This document shows, piece after piece, positions 16,609-26,057 of a DNA stretch of 64,000 bases. Position numbers and translations under genes: made by a program. The DNA comes from Bacteroides sp. (lineage in GTDB: Bacteria; Bacteroidota; Bacteroidia; Bacteroidales; Bacteroidaceae): assembly GCA_030151885.1 (NCBI GenBank), contig JASLCG010000019.1, positions 1 to 64,000 on the forward strand, read 5' to 3'. The notes under the pieces are model-generated. The model ran no database searches. It was not told the DNA's origin and saw only the letters and a program-made list of their open reading frames with translations. Within the stretch, counting starts at the first letter, position 1. Each line of letters opens with the position of its first letter.

Positions 16609-18813
16609 ATGCACAAACGAATGCTAATTACAGCATTATTATGCTGTACTGTAAGCTTATTATCTGCTCAATCAGTTCTTATCGGAGTTGTCAAAAAATC
16701 AAATGGACGTCCTATTCCTGATGCAACAGTAGCTATTGAAGGTAGTAGCTATATAACTATTACTGAAGAAGATGGCTCTTTTCAATTGAAATACGAACCT
16801 CAATCTAAGTTAGTGCTACGTGCACATGCCATGAACTTTCAAGATAAAAGAGTCCAATTAGATAAAATACGTAAGGATGAAAAACTTATTATAACTCTTC
16901 AAGATAGTCCTTTTAATTTATCAGAGGTTGTTGTTACTGGAACTGGTTCTCATACACGTCTTAAAGATGTGCCAGTACAAACCCAAGTTTTTAATACTAA
17001 AGAAATTAAAGATATTGGTGTTGTTTCTATGGAGAAAGCTCTTAGTGACTTAAACTCATCAGTAAATTACAGCGAACATTTAGGACTATTTTTAAATGGA
17101 CTGGGCAAAAGAAATGTATTAATTCTTGTAGATGGTAATCGTATTTACGGCGATACTAGTGGCCAAAGTGATTTAAGCCGCATTGATATGAGCAAGGTCA
17201 AAAGAATAGAAGTTGTGAGAGGAGCTTCATCTGCATTATATGGTTCTGAAGCAATGGGAGGCGTTATTAATATCATCACTCAAAGTCCTCAGGATGCTTT
17301 TGATTTAAACTCAACCACAAGAATATCTAAACACAAGCAGTTTTACCAAACTATTAATGTAGCGGCGAAAACATCGTCTCTTTCAACTCAGATATCTTAC
17401 GAAAGAAAACAGACTCCAGGATGGCAATTAAACTCTGAGGAGATAGTTAAGAAAGATGGCTCTCATAAACCTACTGAAAAACAGGCTATGACTGGATACT
17501 ATTCTGATATAATGAGACAAAAGTACACTTTTAAACCCATCGATAATTTAACAGTGAACATAACAGGTAATTATTATCAGAGAAAAACTAGAAGAAAAGC
17601 CAGTGAACCTACTTATTATTATAATATGGCTTACGAAGACTTTAATGTCGGGGCAAATGCTAGTTATAAGTTAGAAGACCTAGGGTATATCAGCCTAAAA
17701 ACCTATTTTGATAATTATGAATACTCTAAAGATTACTTTAAAGATTATGAAAAAGAACATAAGAAAATAGGAGATAAAAACTTATCTAAGCGCCAAAGAT
17801 TTACAAATACAACTTTAAAGGGACTATTTAACCTTGGTAAACAACATAAATTAAGCACTGGATTAGATTTTGTAAATGAGCAGCTAAAAAGTCCTGGTAA
17901 ATTAGATACAAATAAGTCTGCTTACACAGCAGCCCTTTTTGCGCAAGATGAAATGAAGTTTTTTAATAAACACTTTTTAGTGACTGCTGGTTTTAGAGCA
18001 TTACATCATAAAGAGTTTAATAACCGTTTTATTCCTAGCCTATCATTAATGTATTCTGGAGAACATTTCAATGCTAGAACTAGCTATTCGGCTGGATTCA
18101 GGGCTCCTGATATGGCAGAAATGTACTACGAATCAGAAAACATGGGAGGTTCTACAATTAACCATCCTAATAAAGATTTAAAACCTGAAAAATCAAACTC
18201 TTATTCTGTAAACTTAGAGTACTTCAACAACTTTGTTATGATTTCAGGAACAGCATACATTAATTTTATTAATGATATTATACAGCGTAAAACTATTAAT
18301 GAACAGTTTCCTGAACAACCTGGTAATCACTATAAATATGAGAACGTTGCTAAAGCTAGAACAAGAGGTTTTGATATCAGTCTTAAATTTCAACTTTGTG
18401 AAGGACTTTCTTTAGGGGGTAATTACAGTTACTTAGATGCCAAAGATACTGATACTAAAACTAATTTAGAGGCAACTAGCAGACATACAGGTACTGTGAA
18501 TTTAAATTATGGAAAAGATTGGGCTAAATATAACTTAAATATAAACTTCAATGGAAGAATACAAGCTAAAACCTATTATAACCAAATAGTTATTAATAAA
18601 GTTATGGTAGATAATAATGCTAGAAGTTACAACCTTTGGAATATAAATACAACGCATCGTTTTAAAGGAGTTAAACACTTTACTCCAATTTTAGGTATTG
18701 GAGTTGAAAACATTTTCAATTTTAAAGATGATAATTATTGGGGATTAAGATACGCTACATACTCTCCTGGAATATCTCTCGTAGCAAGTATAACACTTAA
18801 TTTTAACAAGTAA
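16609..18813 (+). CDS. btuB: BtuB-like TonB-dependent receptor
   Basis: The 734-residue outer-membrane receptor has a signal peptide cleaved near residue 20 (LLSA|Q). A carboxypeptidase-D regulatory-like domain (about 22-100) precedes a TonB box (LSEVVVTGTG), a plug with VLILVDGNRIYGD and ASSALYGSEAMGGVINIIT, and a beta-barrel. The cobalamin riboswitch immediately upstream points to a corrinoid substrate. However, the exported CbiK-like and PepSY proteins encoded next raise the alternative of another metal-tetrapyrrole or cobalt. Three bases separate it from the next gene. Confidence 0.9.
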   Translation: MHKRMLITALLCCTVSLLSAQSVLIGVVKKSNGRPIPDATVAIEGSSYITITEEDGSFQLKYEPQSKLVLRAHAMNFQDKRVQLDKIRKDEKLIITLQDSPFNLSEVVVTGTGSHTRLKDVPVQTQVFNTKEIKDIGVVSMEKALSDLNSSVNYSEHLGLFLNGLGKRNVLILVDGNRIYGDTSGQSDLSRIDMSKVKRIEVVRGASSALYGSEAMGGVINIITQSPQDAFDLNSTTRISKHKQFYQTINVAAKTSSLSTQISYERKQTPGWQLNSEEIVKKDGSHKPTEKQAMTGYYSDIMRQKYTFKPIDNLTVNITGNYYQRKTRRKASEPTYYYNMAYEDFNVGANASYKLEDLGYISLKTYFDNYEYSKDYFKDYEKEHKKIGDKNLSKRQRFTNTTLKGLFNLGKQHKLSTGLDFVNEQLKSPGKLDTNKSAYTAALFAQDEMKFFNKHFLVTAGFRALHHKEFNNRFIPSLSLMYSGEHFNARTSYSAGFRAPDMAEMYYESENMGGSTINHPNKDLKPEKSNSYSVNLEYFNNFVMISGTAYINFINDIIQRKTINEQFPEQPGNHYKYENVAKARTRGFDISLKFQLCEGLSLGGNYSYLDAKDTDTKTNLEATSRHTGTVNLNYGKDWAKYNLNINFNGRIQAKTYYNQIVINKVMVDNNARSYNLWNINTTHRFKGVKHFTPILGIGVENIFNFKDDNYWGLRYATYSPGISLVASITLNFNK

Positions 18814-18816
18814 GTT

Positions 18817-19749
18817 ATGTTAAGAAAATATACATTTATACTAGGACTCTTATCTTCTTTAGTACTATATGCCCATTCTGGAAACCAATATGAGCATGTA
18901 CACTTATTAAAAGACATGAGCGCTAATGAAAAGGCCGCCATTCTAGTTGTACATTTTGGTACTACGCATACAGATACTCGTAACAAAACGATTGATGTTC
19001 TTAACAAGAAAATGAAAAACACATTTACTCCAAAAGGAGTAGATGTGTTTGAAGCATATAGCTCTAGAATTATTATTAAGAGACTAGCAGAAAGAGGTGT
19101 TATAAAATACAATCCAGAAGAGATGCTAAACAATCTTTATAAAGCTGGATATACTAGAGTTATAGTGCAACCTACAACCATCATTAATGGGGTAGAAATG
19201 GAATCTATAGAAAAAAACATTGCCGAATCTAGTAAATTATTTAAAGATATTAGATTAAGTACTCCCCTACTTTATACTCCTGAAGACTATGATCAACTCA
19301 TAACTATTCTTACTAAAGATATTAATCCCAATCAGTCTTATCTTTTTATTGGCCATGGAACTTATGACCCTAGTACTGCACAATATGCTATGCTAGATTA
19401 TATGTTTAAATCAAAACAATATGATAATTGCGTTGTAGGAACTATAGAGGGCTACCCAAGCATTGAACATGCAAAAAAACAGCTAAAAGCTCTTAATAAT
19501 AAAGTCGTAACACTAATTCCTCTGATGTTTGTAGCTGGAGAACATGCAAAAAATGACATTGCAACAGACTGGAAAGATGATATTACAAAAGAGGGATATT
19601 CGGTTAATATAGATTTAAAAGGACTTGGAGAACATGATAATATTTTAAACTTATACGTTTCTAAAGCTCTCTTTATGATGGAACATAAAAAGAGAGAGAT
19701 TCTTGATAAGAAAAGACTTTATCAAACAACAGGAGAAGTACTTGAATAA
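18817..19749 (+). CDS. cbiK: CbiK-type sirohydrochlorin cobaltochelatase with signal peptide
   Basis: The 310-residue protein belongs to the CbiK chelatase family, which inserts Co2+ into sirohydrochlorin. Both family catalytic histidines can be placed: H180 in FIGHGTYDP and H243 in AGEHAKND, spaced as in Salmonella CbiK (145 and 207). The first 20 or so residues (MLRKYTFILGLLSSLVLYAH) form a predicted Sec signal, so the full-length product should be exported. Met34 (ATG 18916) lies just before the catalytic domain (AAILVVHFGTTHT) and could start a cytoplasmic form. No other cobaltochelatase is seen in the window. Exported CbiK relatives are known, such as CbiK-P of Desulfovibrio and the haem-binding IhtB of Porphyromonas gingivalis. 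Confidence 0.92.
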   Translation: MLRKYTFILGLLSSLVLYAHSGNQYEHVHLLKDMSANEKAAILVVHFGTTHTDTRNKTIDVLNKKMKNTFTPKGVDVFEAYSSRIIIKRLAERGVIKYNPEEMLNNLYKAGYTRVIVQPTTIINGVEMESIEKNIAESSKLFKDIRLSTPLLYTPEDYDQLITILTKDINPNQSYLFIGHGTYDPSTAQYAMLDYMFKSKQYDNCVVGTIEGYPSIEHAKKQLKALNNKVVTLIPLMFVAGEHAKNDIATDWKDDITKEGYSVNIDLKGLGEHDNILNLYVSKALFMMEHKKREILDKKRLYQTTGEVLE

Positions 19750-19761
19750 TATACAATTACC

Positions 19762-21231
19762 ATGAAAAAGTTTTTTTACACTATACATAGGATATTAGGA
19801 GTTACTACTTGTCTTCTCTTCCTGATGTGGTTCATTACTGGGCTTGTATTAATATATCACTCCTTTCCTGATGTTGATAAAAAACTCAAGAACAAGAATG
19901 CAGAAAATATTATAGGTAATCTTCTACCTATTGACTCTTATCCATTAGAAGGAATAAAAAAAATAGAAATCAGTCAATTTAATGGAGTTCCTGTATTTGA
20001 TATTACAACAAAGGATAAAGAGCATAGATTCTATGCAGAAGAACCGTATAATAAGACTCCTGAAGTCGATTTAAATGCAATAGAGAAGATAGCTGCTAAG
20101 TGGGTTAATGCACCTATTTTAAAGATAGATACATTGCAAAAGAGAGATATTTGGACCATGTATAATAAGTATCTAAAAGAGCTCCCTCTCTATAAAATAT
20201 CCTTTAATGATACTAAAAAACATCAGTTGTACATCTCTTCAAGAAATGGAGAAGTACAACAGTTTACCAATAAAGAAGAGCGTATGTGGGCTTATGTGGG
20301 TTCTATACCTCATAAACTATACATACCAGCACTTAGAAGAGATACACAAACATGGATAAACACCCTTACAACCCTAGCGACATTATGTTTTATAACGTGC
20401 ATAAGTGGTGTTGTATTAGGTGTGAGAGCTTTTTACAAACGTTATAGAAGAACTGGAAAAGTGTCATCTCCTTATAAAAAGAGCTGGTATAAATGGCATA
20501 ATACACTAGGCATTATTTTTAGTTTTTTCTTATTATTTTGGGCCATAAGTGGTATGATGGCTTTAAGAAAAACTCCTCAGTGGCTAGTAAAAACTCAACA
20601 TACATATCCATATACTAAGGTTTTTTCTGGAAAATCTATAAACCTTAAGGATTTCAAGTTAGACTATCGAAAAATTATCAATGCCTATCCAGATACAAAA
20701 AGTATTCAGTGGGGGTATTTTCATAATAAACCCATTTATCAAACGATTATTGGTGAGCAATTTGTAACCTTCGATGCAACTAATGAAAAAACGGTTACTA
20801 AACTTAACCTAAGCTTTGAAGATATCTCTAATGCAATTTTGACAATACATGGAGATACTGCAAAATTCAATATAGATCTACTAGATAAATATGAAGAATA
20901 TTATTTACCTTGGAAAAGAGACTTAGCACTTCCTGTTTACCGTGTTGAGGTAGAAAGTCCTGATAAAAACTTATACTATATTGTTCAAGACTCAGGAAAG
21001 GTTACACATCTTGACAAAAACAGGAAAGCTAGAAAGTGGCTTTTTAAAGCCCCACATTACCTACATATACAGTGGCTTATAGAAAAGCCTATTTTATGGA
21101 CTATAACAATATGGATACTAGCTATTGGATGTATTACTGTGTGTATTACAGGCATAGTACTAAGTTTAAATTACTTAAAACGTATAACTAAGAAAAACAA
21201 GAATAAAACAATATGTCAATCGGAAAAATAA
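19762..21231 (+). CDS. PepSY-associated membrane protein
   Basis: The 489-residue protein has four likely membrane helices: near the N-terminus (about 8-32, ILGVTTCLLFLMWFITGLVL), at about 200-222, at about 245-265 and near the C-terminus (about 448-472). Two large PepSY-like extracytoplasmic regions lie between them. This is the plan of PepSY_TM proteins, often encoded beside TonB receptors for siderophores and haem and thought to act as membrane reductases or transport partners. The conserved short patterns YTIHRILG and KWHNTLGI, each with a helix-borne His, fit haem or metal coordination. Its start is 12 bases after cbiK, and it overlaps cobJ by 19 bases. Confidence 0.85.
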   Translation: MKKFFYTIHRILGVTTCLLFLMWFITGLVLIYHSFPDVDKKLKNKNAENIIGNLLPIDSYPLEGIKKIEISQFNGVPVFDITTKDKEHRFYAEEPYNKTPEVDLNAIEKIAAKWVNAPILKIDTLQKRDIWTMYNKYLKELPLYKISFNDTKKHQLYISSRNGEVQQFTNKEERMWAYVGSIPHKLYIPALRRDTQTWINTLTTLATLCFITCISGVVLGVRAFYKRYRRTGKVSSPYKKSWYKWHNTLGIIFSFFLLFWAISGMMALRKTPQWLVKTQHTYPYTKVFSGKSINLKDFKLDYRKIINAYPDTKSIQWGYFHNKPIYQTIIGEQFVTFDATNEKTVTKLNLSFEDISNAILTIHGDTAKFNIDLLDKYEEYYLPWKRDLALPVYRVEVESPDKNLYYIVQDSGKVTHLDKNRKARKWLFKAPHYLHIQWLIEKPILWTITIWILAIGCITVCITGIVLSLNYLKRITKKNKNKTICQSEK

Positions 21232-22619
21232 TAGTCGCTGGTATAGGACCTGGATCTCTAGAAGATATAACTCCTGCTGTTTTAAACGCTATAAAAATTG
21301 CAGATGTTGTTGTAGGATATAAATACTATTTCCAATTTATAGAAAATATTGTAAAACCTAATGCCAAGTGTGTAGATACTGGAATGCGCAAAGAGAAAGA
21401 ACGAGCTGAAGAGGCTTTTAAGTACGCAGAGAATGGTAATATTGTATGTGTTATAAGTTCTGGTGATGCAGGTATTTACGGAATGGCTCCTTTAATATAC
21501 GAAATGAAAATAGAACGTAATAGTTCTATTGAAGTAGAAGTATTACCAGGTATTAGTGCTTTTCAAAAGGCTGCTTCATTGCTAGGGGCTCCCATTGGCC
21601 ATGATTTTTGTATAATATCAATGTCTGACCTTATGACTCCTTGGCAGACTATTGAAAAACGAATTTATGCTGCTGCATCTGCAGATTTTGTAACAGCTAT
21701 TTATAATCCTAAAAGTAAAGGTAGATATTGGCAACTGAATAGACTTCTAGAAATATTTTTACAAGAACGTAATTCAAACACACCTGTTGGTTATGTTAGA
21801 CAAGCAGGAAGAGATGAACAAAGTATTGAAGTCACCACACTAGCTGAATTAGATATTGAAAAGGTAGATATGTTTACTATAATAATCATAGGAAACTCTC
21901 AGTCATATACATCTCTTAATCATATAATCACTCCAAGAGGTTATTATAGAGCAGAAGAAGATAACTCTATTGGCATAGGACAGAGTATTATGATTAATAG
22001 TTTTAAAACTATTGAAAGTGAACTTCAAAACAAGGACATTTCACTAGGAAAAAAATGGGCGCTATTACATGCTATACATACCACAGCTGATTTTGAGATG
22101 GAAAATATATTGACCGTAGATGATCAAGCTGTGGAGAATCTTTATGAGTTGTTTAATACAGGCAAGATCAAGACTATTATTACTGATGTAACAATGGCTT
22201 CATCAGGAATAAGAAAAGGAGCTTTAGAACGATTGGGTGTAGAAACACTTTGTTATTTAAATGATAATAGAACTTCTGTTTTAGCTAAAGAGCTTGGAGT
22301 TACCAGAACACAAGCTGGTATAAGATTAGCTGTAGAAGAACATCCAGATGCTCTATATGTATTTGGAAATGCACCAACTGCACTTATGGAGTTATGTAAA
22401 CTTATAAAAAACAGCAAAGCCAACCCTGCAGGAGTTATTGCTGCACCAGTAGGTTTTGTCAATGTACAAGAATCTAAACATATGGTCAAACCCTTTAAAA
22501 ACATCCCAAAAATAATTATTGAAGGAAGAAAAGGAGGGAGTAATTTAGCTGCAACCCTGACAAATGCCATATTAACTTTTAACGATGCCGAACAACTACG
22601 TCCTGGTAGAGATGTATAA
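21213..22619 (+). CDS. cobJ-cbiC: Fused precorrin-3B C17-methyltransferase and precorrin-8X methylmutase
   Basis: Residues 1-245 are a tetrapyrrole methylase of the CobJ/CbiH type (VAGIGPGSLEDITPAV at 8-23, SSGDAGIYGM at 82-91, VLPGISAFQKAASLLGAPIG at 110-129). This is the ring-contraction C17 methylation. Residues about 265-468 are CobH/CbiC methylmutase, with the catalytic His placed at H289 (AIHTTADFE) and the late GNAPTAL and APVGFVNVQESK motifs. The enzymes act at an early and a late step of corrin formation, so the fusion does not simply channel between consecutive reactions. It overlaps the PepSY gene by 19 bases. Confidence 0.93.
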   Translation: MSIGKIIVAGIGPGSLEDITPAVLNAIKIADVVVGYKYYFQFIENIVKPNAKCVDTGMRKEKERAEEAFKYAENGNIVCVISSGDAGIYGMAPLIYEMKIERNSSIEVEVLPGISAFQKAASLLGAPIGHDFCIISMSDLMTPWQTIEKRIYAAASADFVTAIYNPKSKGRYWQLNRLLEIFLQERNSNTPVGYVRQAGRDEQSIEVTTLAELDIEKVDMFTIIIIGNSQSYTSLNHIITPRGYYRAEEDNSIGIGQSIMINSFKTIESELQNKDISLGKKWALLHAIHTTADFEMENILTVDDQAVENLYELFNTGKIKTIITDVTMASSGIRKGALERLGVETLCYLNDNRTSVLAKELGVTRTQAGIRLAVEEHPDALYVFGNAPTALMELCKLIKNSKANPAGVIAAPVGFVNVQESKHMVKPFKNIPKIIIEGRKGGSNLAATLTNAILTFNDAEQLRPGRDV

Positions 22620-22629
22620 ATAACTTATT

Positions 22630-24117
22630 ATGATTCAAAAGAAAATGCATCCTATAATGTTAGCAGGAACAGGTAGTGACGTAGGAAAAAGTATTATTGC
22701 TACTGGACTTTGTAGAATATTAAAGCAAGACGGTTACCATCCAGCCCCTTTTAAAGCTCAGAACATGGCTTTAAACTCTTACATTACTACTGATGGATTA
22801 GAACTTGGAAGAGCTCAAGCTGTTCAAGCAGAAGCAGCTCAGATACCTTGTGAAACTGATATGAACCCAATTCTATTAAAACCATCAGGTCATAAATCCT
22901 CTCAAGTTGTTTTAAATGGAAAAGTAGTTGGCAACCAAAGTGCCTATAGTTACTTTAGAAAAGAAGGAAGATCAGAGCTAAGAGATGCAGTACAAAAAGC
23001 TTATGATAGAATTGCACTAAAATACAACCCTATCGTATTAGAAGGAGCTGGAAGCATAGCAGAAATTAATCTCAAAGACATAGACTTAGTTAATATCTCT
23101 ATGGCTAAATATGCTAAAAGCCCTGTAATATTGATTGCTGATATTGATAGAGGTGGAGTGTTTGCCTCAATATATGGATCAATTAAACTATTAGAGCCTG
23201 ATGAGCAAAAGTTAATAAAAGGAGTTATTATCAATAAGTTTAGAGGTGATATTAGACTTTTTGAATCTGGTAAAAAAATAATAGAAGAGACTTGTAATAT
23301 TCCCGTACTTGGTATATTGCCCTACTACACTGACATTCATATAGAAGAGGAAGATTCTGTTGTCTTAGAATCAAAGCATATGCTCGCAAGCCTCAACAAA
23401 ATTAATGTTGTAGTAATACTTCTCAAACATTTATCTAACTACACAGATTTTAATGTTCTTGAAAGAGACCCAAGAGTACACCTTTTTTACTCTAACAACA
23501 CCGAAGAGATTGAAAAAGCTGATATTATAATATTGCCTGGCAGTAAAAATACAATATCAGATATGTACGAGCTGAGAAAGAATGGAGTCGCACAGAGTAT
23601 TATTCGTGCATATAAAGCCAATAAATCTATTATAGGGATTTGTGGTGGGTACCAAATGATGGGCCAAGAGATTAAGGATCCAAAGCATGTAGAGGGCGAT
23701 ATTAGCCAAATACCAGGATTAGGAATTCTACCTACATCAACTAATCTTGAAGGAGATAAAATAACTAGACAGACCTCCTTTTATTTTTTAGAAAACACAA
23801 ATCTATTAAAAGGGTATGAGATACACATGGGAAGGACTTCAGTACTTGATAAGTCTATAAAACCACTGAACAAACTTTCTAATGGAGATAACGAAGGAGT
23901 ATTTTTATCAGAAAAATGCTTTGGAACTTATATTCATGGAATACTAGACAATTCTTCTGTTATTGAATATATACTGGCACCATACAAAGATAAAGCGAAT
24001 CAAAAACCTATTGATATCGAAACTTTCAAAGAAGAACAATACGATAAATTAGCTCATCACATCAGAAGCTATGTAGATATAGATAAAATCTATGAGATAA
24101 TGCGTAAAGGAGTTTAA
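22630..24117 (+). CDS. cbiP: Cobyric acid synthase
   Basis: The 495-residue amidotransferase makes the four remaining side-chain amides of adenosylcobyrinate a,c-diamide. The N-terminal ATPase has GTGSDVGKSI and the family stretch PFKAQNMALNSY. The C-terminal class I GATase has the nucleophile C338 in GICGGYQMMG and the catalytic His in YEIHMG. Length is normal for CobQ/CbiP. It lies 10 bases after cobJ-cbiC and 3 bases before cobD. Confidence 0.96.
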   Translation: MIQKKMHPIMLAGTGSDVGKSIIATGLCRILKQDGYHPAPFKAQNMALNSYITTDGLELGRAQAVQAEAAQIPCETDMNPILLKPSGHKSSQVVLNGKVVGNQSAYSYFRKEGRSELRDAVQKAYDRIALKYNPIVLEGAGSIAEINLKDIDLVNISMAKYAKSPVILIADIDRGGVFASIYGSIKLLEPDEQKLIKGVIINKFRGDIRLFESGKKIIEETCNIPVLGILPYYTDIHIEEEDSVVLESKHMLASLNKINVVVILLKHLSNYTDFNVLERDPRVHLFYSNNTEEIEKADIIILPGSKNTISDMYELRKNGVAQSIIRAYKANKSIIGICGGYQMMGQEIKDPKHVEGDISQIPGLGILPTSTNLEGDKITRQTSFYFLENTNLLKGYEIHMGRTSVLDKSIKPLNKLSNGDNEGVFLSEKCFGTYIHGILDNSSVIEYILAPYKDKANQKPIDIETFKEEQYDKLAHHIRSYVDIDKIYEIMRKGV

Positions 24118-24120
24118 ATT

Positions 24121-25128
24121 ATGATACAAGGTCATGGAGATGATTTATATAGTCAAAAATATGTAGTTAAATACAACTTCAGTTCAAATGTAGATCGTCA
24201 TAAAGATTATAGCAATTTACGACTTTTTCTATCTGAAAAGATGAAGTGTATTCACTCTTATCCAGAGCCAGAGGCTGAGTCTCTTCGGAAATGTTTAGCT
24301 ATAAAAGAGAACATAGAAGAGGATAATCTACTTATTACAAATGGTGCTACTGAAGCTATATATTTAATAGCACAAACTTATAAAGGAGCTAATACAGGCA
24401 TATTAATACCCACTTTTAGTGAGTACGAAGATGCTTGCTCCATAAATAAGCATAAACTTTCTTTCTTTTTAAACCTTGATAATTTACCAATGGACTTAGA
24501 TCTTATTTGGATTTGTAATCCTAATAATCCTACAGGCAGAATTATTAACAAGGAGTCGTTGATTGAGCTTATTACATCAAGACGTAAAACTCTATTTATT
24601 ATTGATCAATCTTACGAATACTTTTCTAAAGAGAAGACACTTACCTCTAAAGCACTAACTACTGATAATGTAATATTACTTCACTCTATGACAAAACATT
24701 TTTCAATTCCTGGTTTGAGATTAGGGTATATTACAGGATGCTCTAAGATTATTCAAAAAATAAGAGGCTTTAAAATGCCATGGAGCGTAAATCAACTTGC
24801 TATTGAAGCTGGAAAATATTTGATTAACAGTAAAGATACAGGAGATATAGATACTATACTCAAAGAGACTCAAAGATTAAAACAGGAGTTAGAGCATCTA
24901 AATATAGTAGATATAATGCCATCCGACACTCATTACTTACTTTGCAAACTACAGAAAGGTAATAGTAAAGAGTTGAAGGAATATTTATTAAAACAGCATG
25001 CTATACTAATTAGAGATGCTAGCAATTTTAGAGGCTTAGATAAGACCTATTTTAGAATCGCCTCTCAAAGTAGAGTCGAGAATAATCTTTTAATTAAAGC
25101 TATAAAGTTATGGGCCAATACGAAATAA
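24121..25128 (+). CDS. cobD: L-threonine-O-3-phosphate decarboxylase
   Basis: This 335-residue PLP enzyme of the class I/II aminotransferase fold has the CNPNNPTG motif (132-139), the Asp-x-x-Tyr pair IDQSYEYF (161-168), the PLP lysine K192 in SMTKHFSIPGLRLGY and an Arg near the C-terminus for substrate carboxylate binding. By sequence it could be a histidinol-phosphate aminotransferase. Its position between cbiP and cbiB, overlapping cbiB by 19 bases, indicates the decarboxylase that makes aminopropanol phosphate for the nucleotide loop. No L-threonine kinase (PduX) is seen in the window. Confidence 0.88.
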   Translation: MIQGHGDDLYSQKYVVKYNFSSNVDRHKDYSNLRLFLSEKMKCIHSYPEPEAESLRKCLAIKENIEEDNLLITNGATEAIYLIAQTYKGANTGILIPTFSEYEDACSINKHKLSFFLNLDNLPMDLDLIWICNPNNPTGRIINKESLIELITSRRKTLFIIDQSYEYFSKEKTLTSKALTTDNVILLHSMTKHFSIPGLRLGYITGCSKIIQKIRGFKMPWSVNQLAIEAGKYLINSKDTGDIDTILKETQRLKQELEHLNIVDIMPSDTHYLLCKLQKGNSKELKEYLLKQHAILIRDASNFRGLDKTYFRIASQSRVENNLLIKAIKLWANTK

Positions 25129-26057
25129 TTGTATTTAGCTTTCCACTATTAATAGGTTGGTTAATGGATTTGTCTTTTGGTGACCCAAATTCAAATTTAC
25201 ACCCTATAGTTCTTTTTGGAAAAAGTATCTCTTATGGAGAGAGAATACTTAACAAAACTCCTTCACAAAAACGCAATGGGGCCTTATTAAGTCTCTTTTT
25301 AATAGTTGTTGTATTTTTATTTTTCTCAATTATAGGTAGTTTACTAATTCATACATCAACTTATTTATTTTTAGTATATGCAACACTAGCTATCTATTTT
25401 TTCTTAGCTGGAAAAACACTAAGAAAAGAGGTAAAAGAGGTTTTCCTTGCATTAGATGATTCGTTAGAGCATGGGAGAAAACAGGTGGCCAGAATCGTGG
25501 GAAGAGATACTACAGAACTAAATGAGCAAGAGATTAGAAAAGCTGCTTTAGAGACTTTAGCAGAGAATTTGAGCGATGGTGTAGTAGCTCCATTGTTTTG
25601 GTATTTATTATTAGGTATTCCTGGTATAGCTACTTATAAAATGATAAATACCCTTGACTCAATGATAGCATATAAAACCACACGCTATAAAGAATTTGGG
25701 TATTTGGCTGCTAAAATAGATGATATAGCGAATTATATTCCAGCTAGACTCACTGCTTTTTTAATGTTGTTAGTATCTGGACAGATTAATAAGATTAAAC
25801 TAGTATTTCAAAATGGGAAAAGACACATCAGCCCAAACTCAGGATATCCTGAAGCTGCATTGGCATACATAATAAACTGCCAATTTGGAGGAGCACACAT
25901 CTATCATGGAGAGCTAATTAAGAAACCTCTTATTGGACAAAATAATAGAGAGCTTACAACTGCCGATATGCAGAAAGCACTTAATATTAATTTTAAAGTT
26001 GAAGTGCTTTCTATAGCCTTATCAATTCTTATTTACTTAATTGCAATATCATTATGA
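25110..26057 (+). CDS. cbiB: Adenosylcobinamide-phosphate synthase
   Basis: The 315-residue membrane protein attaches aminopropanol phosphate to adenosylcobyric acid. Family motifs are visible: GDPNSNLHPIVLFGK (about 25-39), RDTTELNEQEIRKAALETLAENLSDGVVAPLFWY (split across about 130-165) and NSGYPEAALAY (about 243-253). Four to five hydrophobic helices are present. It overlaps cobD by 19 bases and cbiET by 4 bases, so the whole block is tightly translationally coupled. Confidence 0.95.
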   Translation: MGQYEIIVFSFPLLIGWLMDLSFGDPNSNLHPIVLFGKSISYGERILNKTPSQKRNGALLSLFLIVVVFLFFSIIGSLLIHTSTYLFLVYATLAIYFFLAGKTLRKEVKEVFLALDDSLEHGRKQVARIVGRDTTELNEQEIRKAALETLAENLSDGVVAPLFWYLLLGIPGIATYKMINTLDSMIAYKTTRYKEFGYLAAKIDDIANYIPARLTAFLMLLVSGQINKIKLVFQNGKRHISPNSGYPEAALAYIINCQFGGAHIYHGELIKKPLIGQNNRELTTADMQKALNINFKVEVLSIALSILIYLIAISL

